Below are positions 23,647 to 33,690 of a stretch of DNA of 64,000 nucleotides, one piece after another (position 1 is the first letter of the stretch; each line of letters begins with the position of its first letter). Origin of the DNA: Apium graveolens (lineage: Eukaryota > Streptophyta > Magnoliopsida > Apiales > Apiaceae). The position numbers and the translations under genes are program-made. The notes below the pieces were generated by a model. It did no database searches and was not told the DNA's origin. It was given only the letters and a program-made list of their open reading frames with translations. The DNA lies in contig NW_027418160.1 of assembly GCF_009905375.1 (NCBI RefSeq), positions 22,689-86,688 on the forward strand. Reading direction: 5' to 3'.

Positions 23647-24390
23647 TTGATAGGATACAGACATGGTAACATTTATGAAGCAAGGCTACATGAAAGTCTT
23701 GAAAAGGAAGCTACTTGCCTTATCTCTAAGGCTTCAGTAGATGAGAGCTGGAACTGGCATAAGAAGCTCTCACATCTCAACTTCAACTCAATCAATGAAC
23801 TTGCCAAGAAGGAGCTTGTAAGAGGATTTCCAAACATGCTATACTCAAGTGATGGTCTTTGTGATGCTTGCCAAAAGTCTAAACAAAGAAGACTGTCTTT
23901 CAAAAGCAAAACATAATTCTCTATCACTGAGCCATATCACATGCTGCACCTAGACCTTTTTGAACCAGTGAACATAATGTCCATCAACAACAAAAGGTAA
24001 ACACTTGTAATTGTTGATGATTTCACTAGATATACATGGGTTTATTTTCTACACAGGAAGGATGAAACTCCAGAAATTCTTCTGGACCACATAAGGCAAA
24101 TTAAAAATGGATCCACTCATAAAGTGAAAATTATAAGGAGTGATAATGACACTGAATTCAAGAACTAAAAAATGGAGGAATTCTGTAAGTACAAAGGCAT
24201 AGAATAGCAATTATCAACTCCTGGTACACCTCAGCAAAATGGTGTTATTGAGAGGAAGAACAGGACCTTAATTGAAGCTGGCAGAACTCTGCTAGAAGAA
24301 GCAAAACTACCCACTTACTTCTGGGCTAAAGTAGTAAACACAGCATGTTATACTCAGAATGTCACTCTGGTAAATAGACATGGTGTTACT
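23647..24390 (+). pseudogene. copia integrase zinc domain and core
   Basis: The zinc domain is complete here: Trp-His-Lys-Lys-Leu-Ser-His, then Cys-Asp-Ala-Cys-Gln-Lys-Ser-Lys (about 23860-23884). The core has Asp in His-Leu-Asp-Leu-Phe, Asp in Arg-Ser-Asp-Asn-Asp, and Glu in Gly-Val-Ile-Glu-Arg-Lys-Asn-Arg. Stops at about 23914, 23998, 24166 and 24207 break it; the last sits where the family has Gln. Therefore inactive. Confidence 0.87.
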
Positions 24391-24399
24391 CCTTATCAA

Positions 24400-25164
24400 A
24401 TGCTAAAAGAAAAGAAGCCCAGTCTCAAACATCTTCATGTATTTGGATGTAAGTGCTTTATTTTGAGAACTCATACTGATTATCTTGGAAAGTTTGAATC
24501 AAAGGCTAATGAAGGAATCTTTGTTGGATACTCACCATCAAAAGCTTACAGTGTGTTCAATCTAAGAACACGCACTGTAGTAGTCTCCATAAATGTATCT
24601 TTTGATGATAAGAAGATTCCTGGTTTTGAAGAAGACACTCATGAAAGTTTAATCTTTGCAAATGAAAAGGCATTGTTGGAATCTGGATCAAACTCTAATG
24701 AACTATCAAATCCTGATGATCCAAATCCTGACACTCCTTCAGATTCTGAAGATAATCATTGTGCTAATGAGCCTGCACAAGTTGAGGGGGAGCAACAGTA
24801 AAGGTCAGCTGATGATGCTAAAACTGAAGAATCATCTCAAATTTATTCTCAATCCAATGCTGATTCAACATCAGAAGAACATGTGTCAAGTCCCAATATT
24901 TCATCAGGAAATAACCCAACGGATTCAGGGGGAGCCTCAAATGCATTTGATGAGGCATACAATTCAGGGGGAACATCTAGTTTCAGAAGGACACTTCCCA
25001 GTGCCAGAAAATGGACTAAGGATCATACTCCTGATCTGATCATTGGAAATCCTGATGATGGTGTAAAGACAAGAAGTGCAACTCAGAATGAATGTTTATT
25101 TTATAATCTACTTTCAAAAGAAGAGCCAAAGAAAGTAGAAGATGCACGCAAGGATGCAGATTGA
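24400..25164 (+). pseudogene. copia integrase C-terminal and IN-RT linker
   Basis: The first frame (24400-24801) reads Val-Phe-Gly-Cys-Lys-Cys-Phe and Asn-Leu-Arg-Thr-Arg-Thr, then an acidic Ser/Asp/Pro linker with repeated Asn-Pro-Asp. After a TAA at about 24799 the same frame resumes and ends Thr-Pro-Asp-Leu-Ile-Ile-Gly-Asn. The homologue is 12117-12971 in the minus-strand element. Confidence 0.82.
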
Positions 25165-25167
25165 GTC

Positions 25168-25836
25168 ATGGCTATGCAAGAAGAATTGAATGAGTTCAAA
25201 AGAAATAAAGTGTGGAAGCTGGTGCCCAGACCTAAGAACATATCAATTGTGGGCACAAAGTGGGTCTTTAGAAATAAAATTGATTCTGATGGAACAATCA
25301 TCAGAAGCAAGGCAAGATTGGTGGCAAAGAGATATTCCCAACAGGAAGGTATTGAATATGATGAGACATTTGCTCCTGTTGCTTGGTTGGAAGCAATCAG
25401 AATCTTCTTGGCATATGCTGCTCACAAGAAGTTCAAAGTCTTCCAGATGGATGTCAAGAGTGTATTTCTCAATGGAGAACTTGAAGAAGAAGTCTATGTT
25501 GAACAACCACCAGGATTTATGGATCCTAAACATCTTGATTATGTTTACAGACTTGATAAAGCACTCTATGGACTGAAGCAAGCACCTAGAGCATGGTATG
25601 AAACTCTTGCTCCGTTTCTACTTGAAAGTGGATTCAAAAGAGGTACAATAGATAAAACCCTATTTTATCTGAATAAAGGTAAAGATTTACTTTTAGTTCA
25701 AATTTATGTGGATGATATCATTTTTGGATCAACTAATCAAACACTGTGTGATAAGTTTTCAAAGTTGATGCAATCAAGATATCAAATGAGTATGATGGGA
25801 GAGATGAGTTACTTCCTAGGCTTGCAGATTAAATAG
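25168..25836 (+). pseudogene. copia reverse transcriptase
   Basis: A 222-codon open frame covers nearly the whole RT: [24 protein letters not shown] (about 25440-25477), Gly-Leu-Lys-Gln-Ala-Pro-Arg, catalytic Tyr-Val-Asp-Asp-Ile-Ile (about 25706-25723) and Tyr-Phe-Leu-Gly-Leu-Gln. The domain itself looks intact. It reads Ala-Trp-Leu-Glu where the family has Ala-Arg-Leu-Glu, a CGG-to-TGG type change. It is bounded by a TGA just before 25168 and a TAG at about 25834. Confidence 0.9.
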
Positions 25837-25994
25837 ACTGATAATGGCATCTATATCAATCAGTCCAAGTACACAAGAAATCTACTGAAAATGTTTATAT
25901 GCAAGAAAGTGCAATTGCAAGTACTCCTATGGCAACTGCTACAAAACTTGATCCAAATGAAGGTACAGCAGTTGATGTGACAACCTACAAAACT

Positions 25995-26333
25995 TGCTTG
26001 GACTGAGAAATCCAAGAGATACTACAATATCGTCTATTCAAAGGAAAGAAATAAATCTGGATATAATGGTGATTCGAAAAAAATTGACTCCTATAGAATT
26101 AAATAAAAAGGGGATATTTTTTATCGATCCCATTCGTTTGTCTGTAAAAAATGATGGATACTTTATTATATATCAAACCGTAGGTATATCGTTGGTTCAT
26201 AAAAGTAAGTACCAAACTCCTCAAAGATATCGAGAACAAAGATGTATTAATAAAAATAAATTGGATGAATCTAGCATTCGAAAGAGAGACAAAAAACATC
26301 ATGATTTTATCGTTCCTGAAAAGATTTTATCTC
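25995..26333 (+). other. ycf1: plastid DNA insertion: 3' part of ycf1 (TIC214)
   Basis: About 340 bp translate, in the same strand, to a sequence I recognise as the C-terminal part of the plastid Ycf1 protein. Recognition rests on [24 protein letters not shown], and the later Val-Pro-Glu-Lys-Ile-Leu-Ser. It sits between copia Thr-Tyr-Lys and Leu-Leu-Tyr-Leu-Thr and replaces only about five codons that are present in the sister element. It forms a 207-codon chimeric frame with RNase H (25994-26617). Nuclear plastid DNA of this kind usually enters at double-strand breaks. The junctions are approximate, and no plastid sequence was available for alignment. Confidence 0.8.
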
Positions 26334-26974
26334 TGTTATACCTAACTGCTAACAGGCCAGACATTCTGTTTGCCACTTGTTTATGTGCAAGATTTCAGGC
26401 AAATGCAAGGGAGCCACATCTTATTGCAGTAAAGAGAATTTTCAGATACCTCAAGGGTACTGTTTCTCTTGGACTTTGGTATACAAGAGAAGCTGATTTT
26501 GCATTATATGGTTATTCAGATGCTGATTTTGCTGGATGCAAAATAGACAGGAAAAATACATCAGGAAGCTGTCAGTTCTTGGGAGGCAGATTAGTCTCAT
26601 GGTTCAGCAAGAAGTAGAAATCTATTTCTACTTCAACTGTTGAGGCTAAATATATTGCAGCTGGGAGTTGATGTGCTCAGTTGTTATGGATGAGAAATCA
26701 GCTCATGGACTATGGATTATCATTCTTAAAAATTCCTATTTATTGTGATAATCAAAGTTCTATTGCTATGACAGGAAATCCGGTGCAACACTCTCTTACA
26801 AAGCACATCAGTATCAGATATCACTTCATAAGAGAGCATGTCATGGAAGGAACCATAGAGCTTCATTTTGTTCCTACTGATCAGCAGCTGGATGATATCT
26901 TCACAAAGCCATTACCTGAAGCAACATTTACAAAGCTTGTGAATGAACTTGGTATGGTTAATTGGGACAATTAA
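26334..26974 (+). pseudogene. copia RNase H
   Basis: [19 protein letters not shown] and Tyr-Ser-Asp-Ala-Asp-Phe-Ala-Gly (about 26512-26535) are followed by TAG at about 26615. The next frame (26681-26974) continues through Tyr-Cys-Asp-Asn-Gln-Ser, Lys-His-Ile-Ser-Ile-Arg-Tyr-His-Phe and Ile-Phe-Thr-Lys-Pro-Leu to a TAA. A second stop at about 26668 separates the halves. The N-terminal link to RT is broken by the plastid insertion. Confidence 0.88.
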
Positions 26975-28235
26975 ATTTTTATTTGATCAAATTCTGATGT
27001 ATATTGATCAAATCCTGATATGTCCTAAATGTTGTGTTCTTAGATATTAAGCCAGAAATATTTGATGTATTCTATTTTATATGCATGATAAATTAAGTGA
27101 ATTTATTTGCTAATTGTGCATGTCCGAATAAATATATCACTGTCATCATTACACATCGGTCTAGGGAGACGCGCCTTAAAAAGAAATCTTTTTGTTAATT
27201 CATTAAGTTAACTCTTCAGTCTCTTAGTCTCTTGATATTCTCTTGGTTATTTAAATGACTGCTCATCCTTCAGTAAAATCACATCTTTTCCTACCCCAAC
27301 ACATCTTTTCATTTCTCTTAAACAATGGCAAACCCCAGTTGGTTTTATTTCTATGGCACATATACTGTGACCATTTTTCGAAATGGAATTCAGACTTCAT
27401 ATCCCATCAACAACATTCCATACGACATCTATATTCAACTTCCAGACAACATCAAAAATGATCTTTTGTTTTTCAAAGAGAATTTCATCTCCACAATCTT
27501 AAATAGCAGGAGAAAATCATTCGTCTTGTTGTTCTCTTTGTTGAAAGTAGGAAGAAGAATTAAACATCATCCATCCGTATTTTTTCACCATCAGCTTTGT
27601 CAAGCTTCTTAGACCAAGGCTGTTGATGTTCACCATTTAGACTAGGTCTATCTTGTAATCTTTTGCATGTAACCTACAAATTTCATGAAATGTACTCTTT
27701 TGATATATTAATGAAATTTTTCTTTGCAAGATTTAGTCTTTATTTATCTCGTATTATATGCATGTGAATGTTTTCATTGAAGCCTGTTAATCTTTACTTC
27801 ATCTACTTGAATTGTATTTCTTGATGAATATTTTGATTAAAATTGTGGTTTCTAATAATTTGTGATGCTTTAACAAACAAATGTTGAATTTGAATCGACA
27901 TATCCTGAGTTAGTCAAATCCTGACAGAAGAAAGGTCTCAAATCCTGACGACAGGTTAGCACGTTCTAATTTAGATTATTAGTGTTAATCAATCTCTGAG
28001 TAAGCTTTATTGTTGCAATTAAGTGTCTCACTTAATTAATGATTAATGGTGGATTATTAGATAAACAAATTTCTACGGTTGTGTCTTGATATAACTGTAT
28101 GTATTTTGTATTTACTTTCGCAATTTCCTCCACCGTCAAATTCAATTACTCAGTAATTGTTTCTTGTTCGAAGTCAAATCCACTAAGTTACCTCATTCAT
28201 ACGAGTGTGTTAAACCTATTTCTGAATAGTGAAGC
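26975..28235 (+). other. spacer between pol and the extra ORF, with one small open frame
   Basis: Mostly non-coding. An ATG frame at 27325-27612 (95 codons) starts Met-Ala-Asn-Pro-Ser-Trp-Phe-Tyr and has balanced composition. I do not recognise it; it could be a small lineage-specific ORF or chance. Nothing else is evident. Confidence 0.4.
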
Positions 28236-28244
28236 TATAAAATC
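28236..28244 (+). promoter_or_regulatory. candidate internal TATA box for the extra ORF
   Basis: CTATAAAAT about 95 bp before the ATG at 28332, followed by a C/T/A-rich leader (ACACTTACTCTCTCTCACAAG) like plant 5' leaders. It suggests the extra ORF could be transcribed separately. Confidence 0.4.
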
Positions 28245-28331
28245 AGAAGAAATTCTATAACACAATTCATCATACACTTAGTTTCACTATGCACATCTCA
28301 CACTTACTCTCTCTCACAAGTTATTCACATC

Positions 28332-31300
28332 ATGACAACTTCTGAAGTTTCACCACTCTTTAGTCAAACCACAATCATTCATGGAAACATATTTGGTACT
28401 AATAATTACTTAGATCTGCTTACACATCAGCAGCTACCATCATCTTTTCATGATATTCAGGATTTTCTCCTTCTATGTCCAATTGGGTATGCTCTCACAA
28501 ATCCTGTTAAGGTGTCATACAGGGCTGTCATGCAGGTCTGGAACACAGCAGTGGTAAATTCAACACATACTGGATTTTCCTTTGAGTATGAGGACCAAAG
28601 ATATGAAGTTGATACTGACATTCTGCTTCAAGCCTTGAGATTGTCTGCGCTTGATGGTACTCCTGATACTCATACCACTGAGCAGCTGTTTGACATGCTC
28701 AGGACTTTAGGCTATCAAGGAGAAATCACAACCATTGGAAAACTGGCCAAGACCAAACTGAAAAGAGAGTGGAGCTTTTTCTTTGACTGCATCAGTAGAT
28801 GTTTCTTGAATAAGACAACAAACTTTGATGCTCTCCATCCACTTCCCTGAGAATTGGGTACTCTCTTCTTAACTCTGGTAATTTTGATTATGGTAATACT
28901 ATATTACAGTTCATAATTGATAGGAGAGCAGATGCTTCAGGAGTAATAGGGTATACTAGGTTTTTGCAACTAATTTTCAATTTTTTATGCCCTAATCCTA
29001 TGTTTGATGATGATGAATTACTCCCTATTTTTCAAATTTCTGAAAAAGCAATCACTGATCATATTAAAAGGGATGAAAAGAATAAATTTTCAGGACCACC
29101 CTTTCTTCCTAAAGAGGTCAGGCAATTTCTGTTAAGAAATAGACCTACTCCTACACAAGTGCCTGCAAATCCTGATGCTGGCACCTCTGTCACAGTTCCT
29201 GATGCTAAGACTCAAGAAATCACCCATCTTATTTCTAACCCAAGCATTTCTTCTACCAAACAGCAAACACATCAAGCTCATAAATTAGCCTCCTCTGTTG
29301 TCTCTCAAAAGACATCAGTTGTAACAAAGAAAAGGTTGTTTAAGAAATCTGTCACATCTGGACAGAAAGCTAGACAAGACTCACTGAGTGAGAGTGAGAA
29401 GAAAGAAGATTGTTTTCCAATCAGGAAAAGAAGACTGATTATACAAAATAATTTTGACTCAGATGATCAGATGCCAATAGGATCCTTATCAACAATCAAG
29501 AAATCCATTGATCAAAATCCTGATGACTTGATTGATACTACTGGAATCAAGGAGCCAACTACTGATGCTAGTACTCTGCTTGATAAGCTTCCAGTAATTG
29601 AAGCAATTGCTGAACACAAGAAAACTGCAAAGAGCTAGTTGAAAAGAAGAAGTGAAGAAGTAGTTGGATATATCAGAAAGAAGAAGAAGACTCAGCCTCT
29701 TGACAAGGATGTTAGTACACAAGAACCTAGGTCCCAAAGGGATTTAGCAACTGCAACACATCCAGTCATACAAGAACCATCTTCTCAAAGGGAAGATGCA
29801 GACACTGAGGCTGCACAGATCATTGTTAATATTGCTCAGAGTGATCTTCTTGCTGACTCTGTTCAACTACTCCTGGAAAAGCAAACTCATCAGGAGATAC
29901 TGTCACGGGTGGATACAATCATTGATGATCCTATTTTTGAGAAGAGCACACAAGAACCTTCACCAAGCATTGCTGAAGCAGTTCACATGTCTCAGACTCC
30001 ATAAGAACCATCAGTTCAAAGTACTGATAATGGTCTTTCACATACTCCTGAAAGATCAAATCCAGAAGATACAACAGCTCCTACTGAGAATCATCTTTCC
30101 ACTGCACTAGCTACAATTGATGATCCATTACTGGTTGTTAGTTTGAAAAAGTATCCTGATGTGCTGTTTGTTCCTCCACTTTTATCACTTTCACTTGAGG
30201 AATCACCTTCAGGTATTGCTAACTTCTCATATATTCTCATGTTTTTATGATTATAAATAGTCTCTTATTTGAGGTAACCTCTATTTATATGACAAACATA
30301 CAACTCTTCTCAGCCATCTCTTATTTCTTTGTTATATGTGTGATTGAGCATTTCTGAGAGACTGTGTGAAAATATCAGATTTAAAAAAAAAATTGAGTGG
30401 CAGTCTCATGTACTGGAAAAAGGAGAGGTAGTTTTTAGACAAGAATCTTATAAGTTTTTTCTTTACTTATAAAGTTTCTTCTATGAGAATAATATTACTC
30501 TTAAAAGTAATATATTCTGTGAGAAGTGATGAGATCACTTGAAAAGAACAGAGAGATTTAGGTGTTACCATGTTTCTGTTTCAGGATCCCATCATCCACA
30601 GGCATCTCTTGCAAAGAATCTGGATAAAGGCAAGGCAATTCTGCCTGATTCTGCACATTCTTCTGATGGCTTGTCTGACTCTAACAATGATAGTGATGAT
30701 GATGATCCTGATACCGCTCAGCTTAAGTATGCAATTGATGCATCTAAGAAGTCCAATGTTGGTTCTTCTTCGCACTTCACTGGCCATCCTTCTTATTACA
30801 ATGTTGATGCTGAGCATTTCAGACAGACAGAATGGGATTATAAATGGAGACTTGCAAATACTTCTATCTCATCTGTTGTTGGCTTGCAACACATTCATCG
30901 GGCCTATGATGAAATTCAAACTCCTGTTCTGAAGTTGCATCTTAAGGCCTCAACCATTTCTGTTAAAGGAATTCACACTGAACTTGATGAAATGAAGAAG
31001 TCTCATACTGGTGTCAAAGAGAAAATTGATGGATTTTTGCTTCACACACCTAACTGAGCTGAAATCAAAAGTGTGAAAAATACCATCAAAGATGTTGTTA
31101 AATCTCAAGATAGCATGGCCTCTAGACTTTCCTCCTTGGAAGACAAGGTTTCTTCTATAGGTGACAAACTGGATGCTCTTTTTCTCTTCTTTCAAATATT
31201 GATGCCAAAAAGGGGGAGAAGATAGTTGCTACAAAATGGACACCAAATTCTATTCAGATAAAGGATAAAGATATTGATGATGTTGGTGATAAGAATAATC

Positions 31301-33088
31301 CAGTTACAGATGTTCAAATTGCTTCTACTGCTCAACAACTTCAACATTTCAATAAGAATGATCCTTCAGGACAAAGGAAGTCTACTAGTGCTTATAAAGC
31401 CAAGCACAAGACTACTGCTGGTGCTCCGGAGGATGATGATATTACAATCTCAAATTTAGCAGAAGCTAAAGGGATGTTCTTTCCTTACAGACATAAGGAA
31501 ACAGGTGAAGAGATTTTCTTGTACTACAAAGACAAGAAGTTTGAGCAAAAGAATGCTAGGAGTGCTCTTGGGTATATAACTGAAGAATTTCCTGATCTAA
31601 CACCTGAAGAAGCAGTTATGCAACAAAAGGAGCTCTTGGCTCAAATTGAAGCTGAAGATAACACTTCTAAAGGAAGAGAAAAAAGAGGTGGTAGATCTGC
31701 AAGAGCAAGAGGAAGAGGTGGAGGAAGAGGTGGAAGAACTTCTGGATCAAGGCAAGTGACTGCATTCAACTCTACTTTTCTAAATTTTCTATCCAGAGAA
31801 GGTTATGTTCCTATACAAGGAAATGAAGAAAATAAAGAAGTTCAGAAGCCAGAAGAGTTGATTATACCAAGGAAGAAAAGATCAACCACTGACATTGATC
31901 AAGCTGATACAGCAAATCATAATGTAACTCCTGATGCTGACTCAAATCCTGAGGTAAAAGCAGATCCTGATGTTGTGAACCTGATAACTGATTTTAACTC
32001 TGATGAAAAAGTGATCAAAACATTAAATGAGTCAGCTCTTTCTCTAGTAATCACTCCTTATATTTCAGAGGCTGATGAAAAAGAAAAGATTGATAGAAGA
32101 AAAGCTGATCTAGCATTCAAAGAATATTTGCAGAGAGTTTTAAAATCAAAGAGGGAGCTATGGCATAAAGCAGAAGGGAAAACTGATGATTTGTCTTCAA
32201 ACTATGCTCCTCTCGGTAAGAAGAATAGAAGATGGAAAGACATCCATGTATTCAATTATTCTAAAGGGTTCAAGCATGTTGAATTTATGCCAGCTGGGTT
32301 AAGAGATTCTATCTCAGAACAGGAAGATGTTGATAAGTCCATCAAGAAGACTTCTTGGGTGGTATACAATGAAAAACTGAAACTTATCAAATCTCGAACC
32401 AGAGGAGGCATTGGTCATTCCAGTATGGAGATCTTAGAATCTGATATGTTGGATACAGATACTCTAACAGAAAATCTTGGTGAAAGAATTTCTCCTTTAC
32501 ATCTTGAGAAAGTTGAAGCTGTGAAGATTGTTCATAGAAAGATAAATGATAATGATGTCAGAGAAGAGATTCTGTACTTTCTCAGTGATGGTAAAGTAAA
32601 AAGTTTTACGTTACAGCAACTCTTAATGAAGACTGTGACAGAATTGAAATACATTCACTATCTTCTTAGAGTTGAGAATAAAGTCATCAGAAACTGGTCT
32701 TCTAATGATACTTGAAATGATCAGAAGAAGAGTCATGACAAAAGATGATAAATACAATGGTGATTATGTTCCTGAGTACAGAACTTATACTGGTCAAGAA
32801 ATGCAGATGAAAAAGGGAGCTGCAGTGCTACAAGTTTTTCTCAATAGTCCTCAGTTATCCTTCAGTCCTGATCATGAAGATGTCAGTTTAAGCTTCATGT
32901 TGATTGGTGATCTTGAGATAAGCAAAAGCTCAATTTCTAAGTTAAGATTAGCTATCTATCAGCTTGGAGAAGACACTGAAGAGAAGAGCGAGTTGAAGAA
33001 AAAGCTTGTTAAAGTCCTACGAGACAAGGAGGAAGAAAGATTGAAGAACTTTCTTGGAACTTTCTTGGAACAACTGTCAGTTATCTGA
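28332..33088 (+). pseudogene. very long extra ORF (env-like position) of copia element, broken, with a candidate intron
   Basis: From the ATG at 28332 coherent coding sequence runs about 4.7 kb to a TGA at about 33086, shortly before the polypurine tract. Breaks are a one-base loss near 28846, TAG at 29636, TAA at 30002, TGA at about 31055 and a frame change around 31190 and 32700. Between 30213 and 30584 a GT...TTTCTGTTTCAG intron restores the frame exactly. Visible features: a globular N-terminal part (Phe-Phe-Phe-Asp-Cys-Ile-Ser-Arg-Cys-Phe), a Lys/Ser-rich middle, a coiled-coil-like Leu repeat near 31100-31170, and an Arg-Gly-Gly box (about 31687-31760), suggesting RNA binding. No signal peptide or transmembrane segment was identified. 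Function unknown; similar-position ORFs in SIRE-type elements are called env-like. Confidence 0.7.
30213..30584 (+). other. candidate spliceosomal intron in extra ORF
   Basis: Donor CAG|GTATTG, acceptor TGTTTCTGTTTCAG|GA, 372 bp, T-rich and full of stops inside. Joining the flanks continues the frame through Glu-Ser-Pro-Ser-Gly-Ser-His-His without a break. Confidence 0.6.
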
Positions 33089-33181
33089 AGATACTGAAGT
33101 AAGCTTTACTCCTTGTACATTTTTGTAGATTGGTTTTGGCATCATTGAGAATGGAATTTGTGCTTCATTGTATTAAGCATA

Positions 33182-33194
33182 AATTGGGGGAGAT
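33182..33194 (+). other. polypurine tract
   Basis: AATTGGGGGAGAT directly before the 3' LTR; primes plus-strand synthesis. Confidence 0.88.
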
Positions 33195-33690
33195 TGTTAC
33201 ATATTGAATTCTCAATGATCAGAAGAAGCACAGGATCTGGCTATTTGGATGTCATCAGGATCTGATGTACCGTCAGGATTTGGTATGTCATCAGTATTTG
33301 TATGACATCAGTATTTGAAGACAGTCAGCATTAGAGGATTTATTTTGTTCCTTATATTGTGGAGCAGATATCTGTTACATCTGAGTTATAGGACTTTATT
33401 TATTTAGTTTAAGATATGTATCAGTTTCAGTTAGTTTTTGATAATGCATATCTTAGATTAATCTGTTGTAGTTGTGTAGTATATAAACACAGTTTAGGTC
33501 ATCACTTAGTAGAAGAACACTCGAGGATCATTCGACCTAGCAGCTCTCAAGAACATCAGTATTTCTTGAGAGGATTTTGTTACAGTTTTAATCAGAAATA
33601 TAAAAAGTTGTTATATTTTATAACTTGTTCGAAACATTTATACAATTATATCCAACCCCCCTTAAACAATTGTATTTTTACTGGGCAACA
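33195..33690 (+). repeat. copia 3' LTR
   Basis: 496 bp, mate of 20488-20982, with the TATA box GTATATAAACAC at about 33479-33490. It ends GGGCAACA, followed by AAGAA. Confidence 0.92.

Larger units (their letters stand above)
20488..33690 (+). mobile_element. 13.2-kb Ty1/copia retrotransposon with long extra 3' ORF
   Basis: LTRs are at 20488-20982 and 33195-33690. A tRNA-iMet primer-binding site (ATTGGTATCAGAG from 20983) and a polypurine tract (AATTGGGGGAGAT, 33182-33194) are present. Flanks AATAA (20483-20487) and AAGAA (33691-33695) form a target duplication with one mismatch. Gag-PR-IN-RT-RH lie at 21032-26974, then 1.3 kb of spacer and a 4.7-kb additional ORF region before the 3' LTR, the position of SIRE-type env-like ORFs. 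The element interrupts an RPA exon. A plastid DNA fragment replaces a few codons between RT and RNase H. Pol has several stops. Confidence 0.92.

Noticed and set aside
25994..26617. 207-codon frame as a novel protein
   Set aside because: It is a chance fusion of plastid ycf1 and copia RNase H sequence, ending in a premature stop.
30570..30932. 120-codon frame rich in Met/Leu/Ile
   Set aside because: Out-of-frame shadow of the extra ORF exon starting at 30585.
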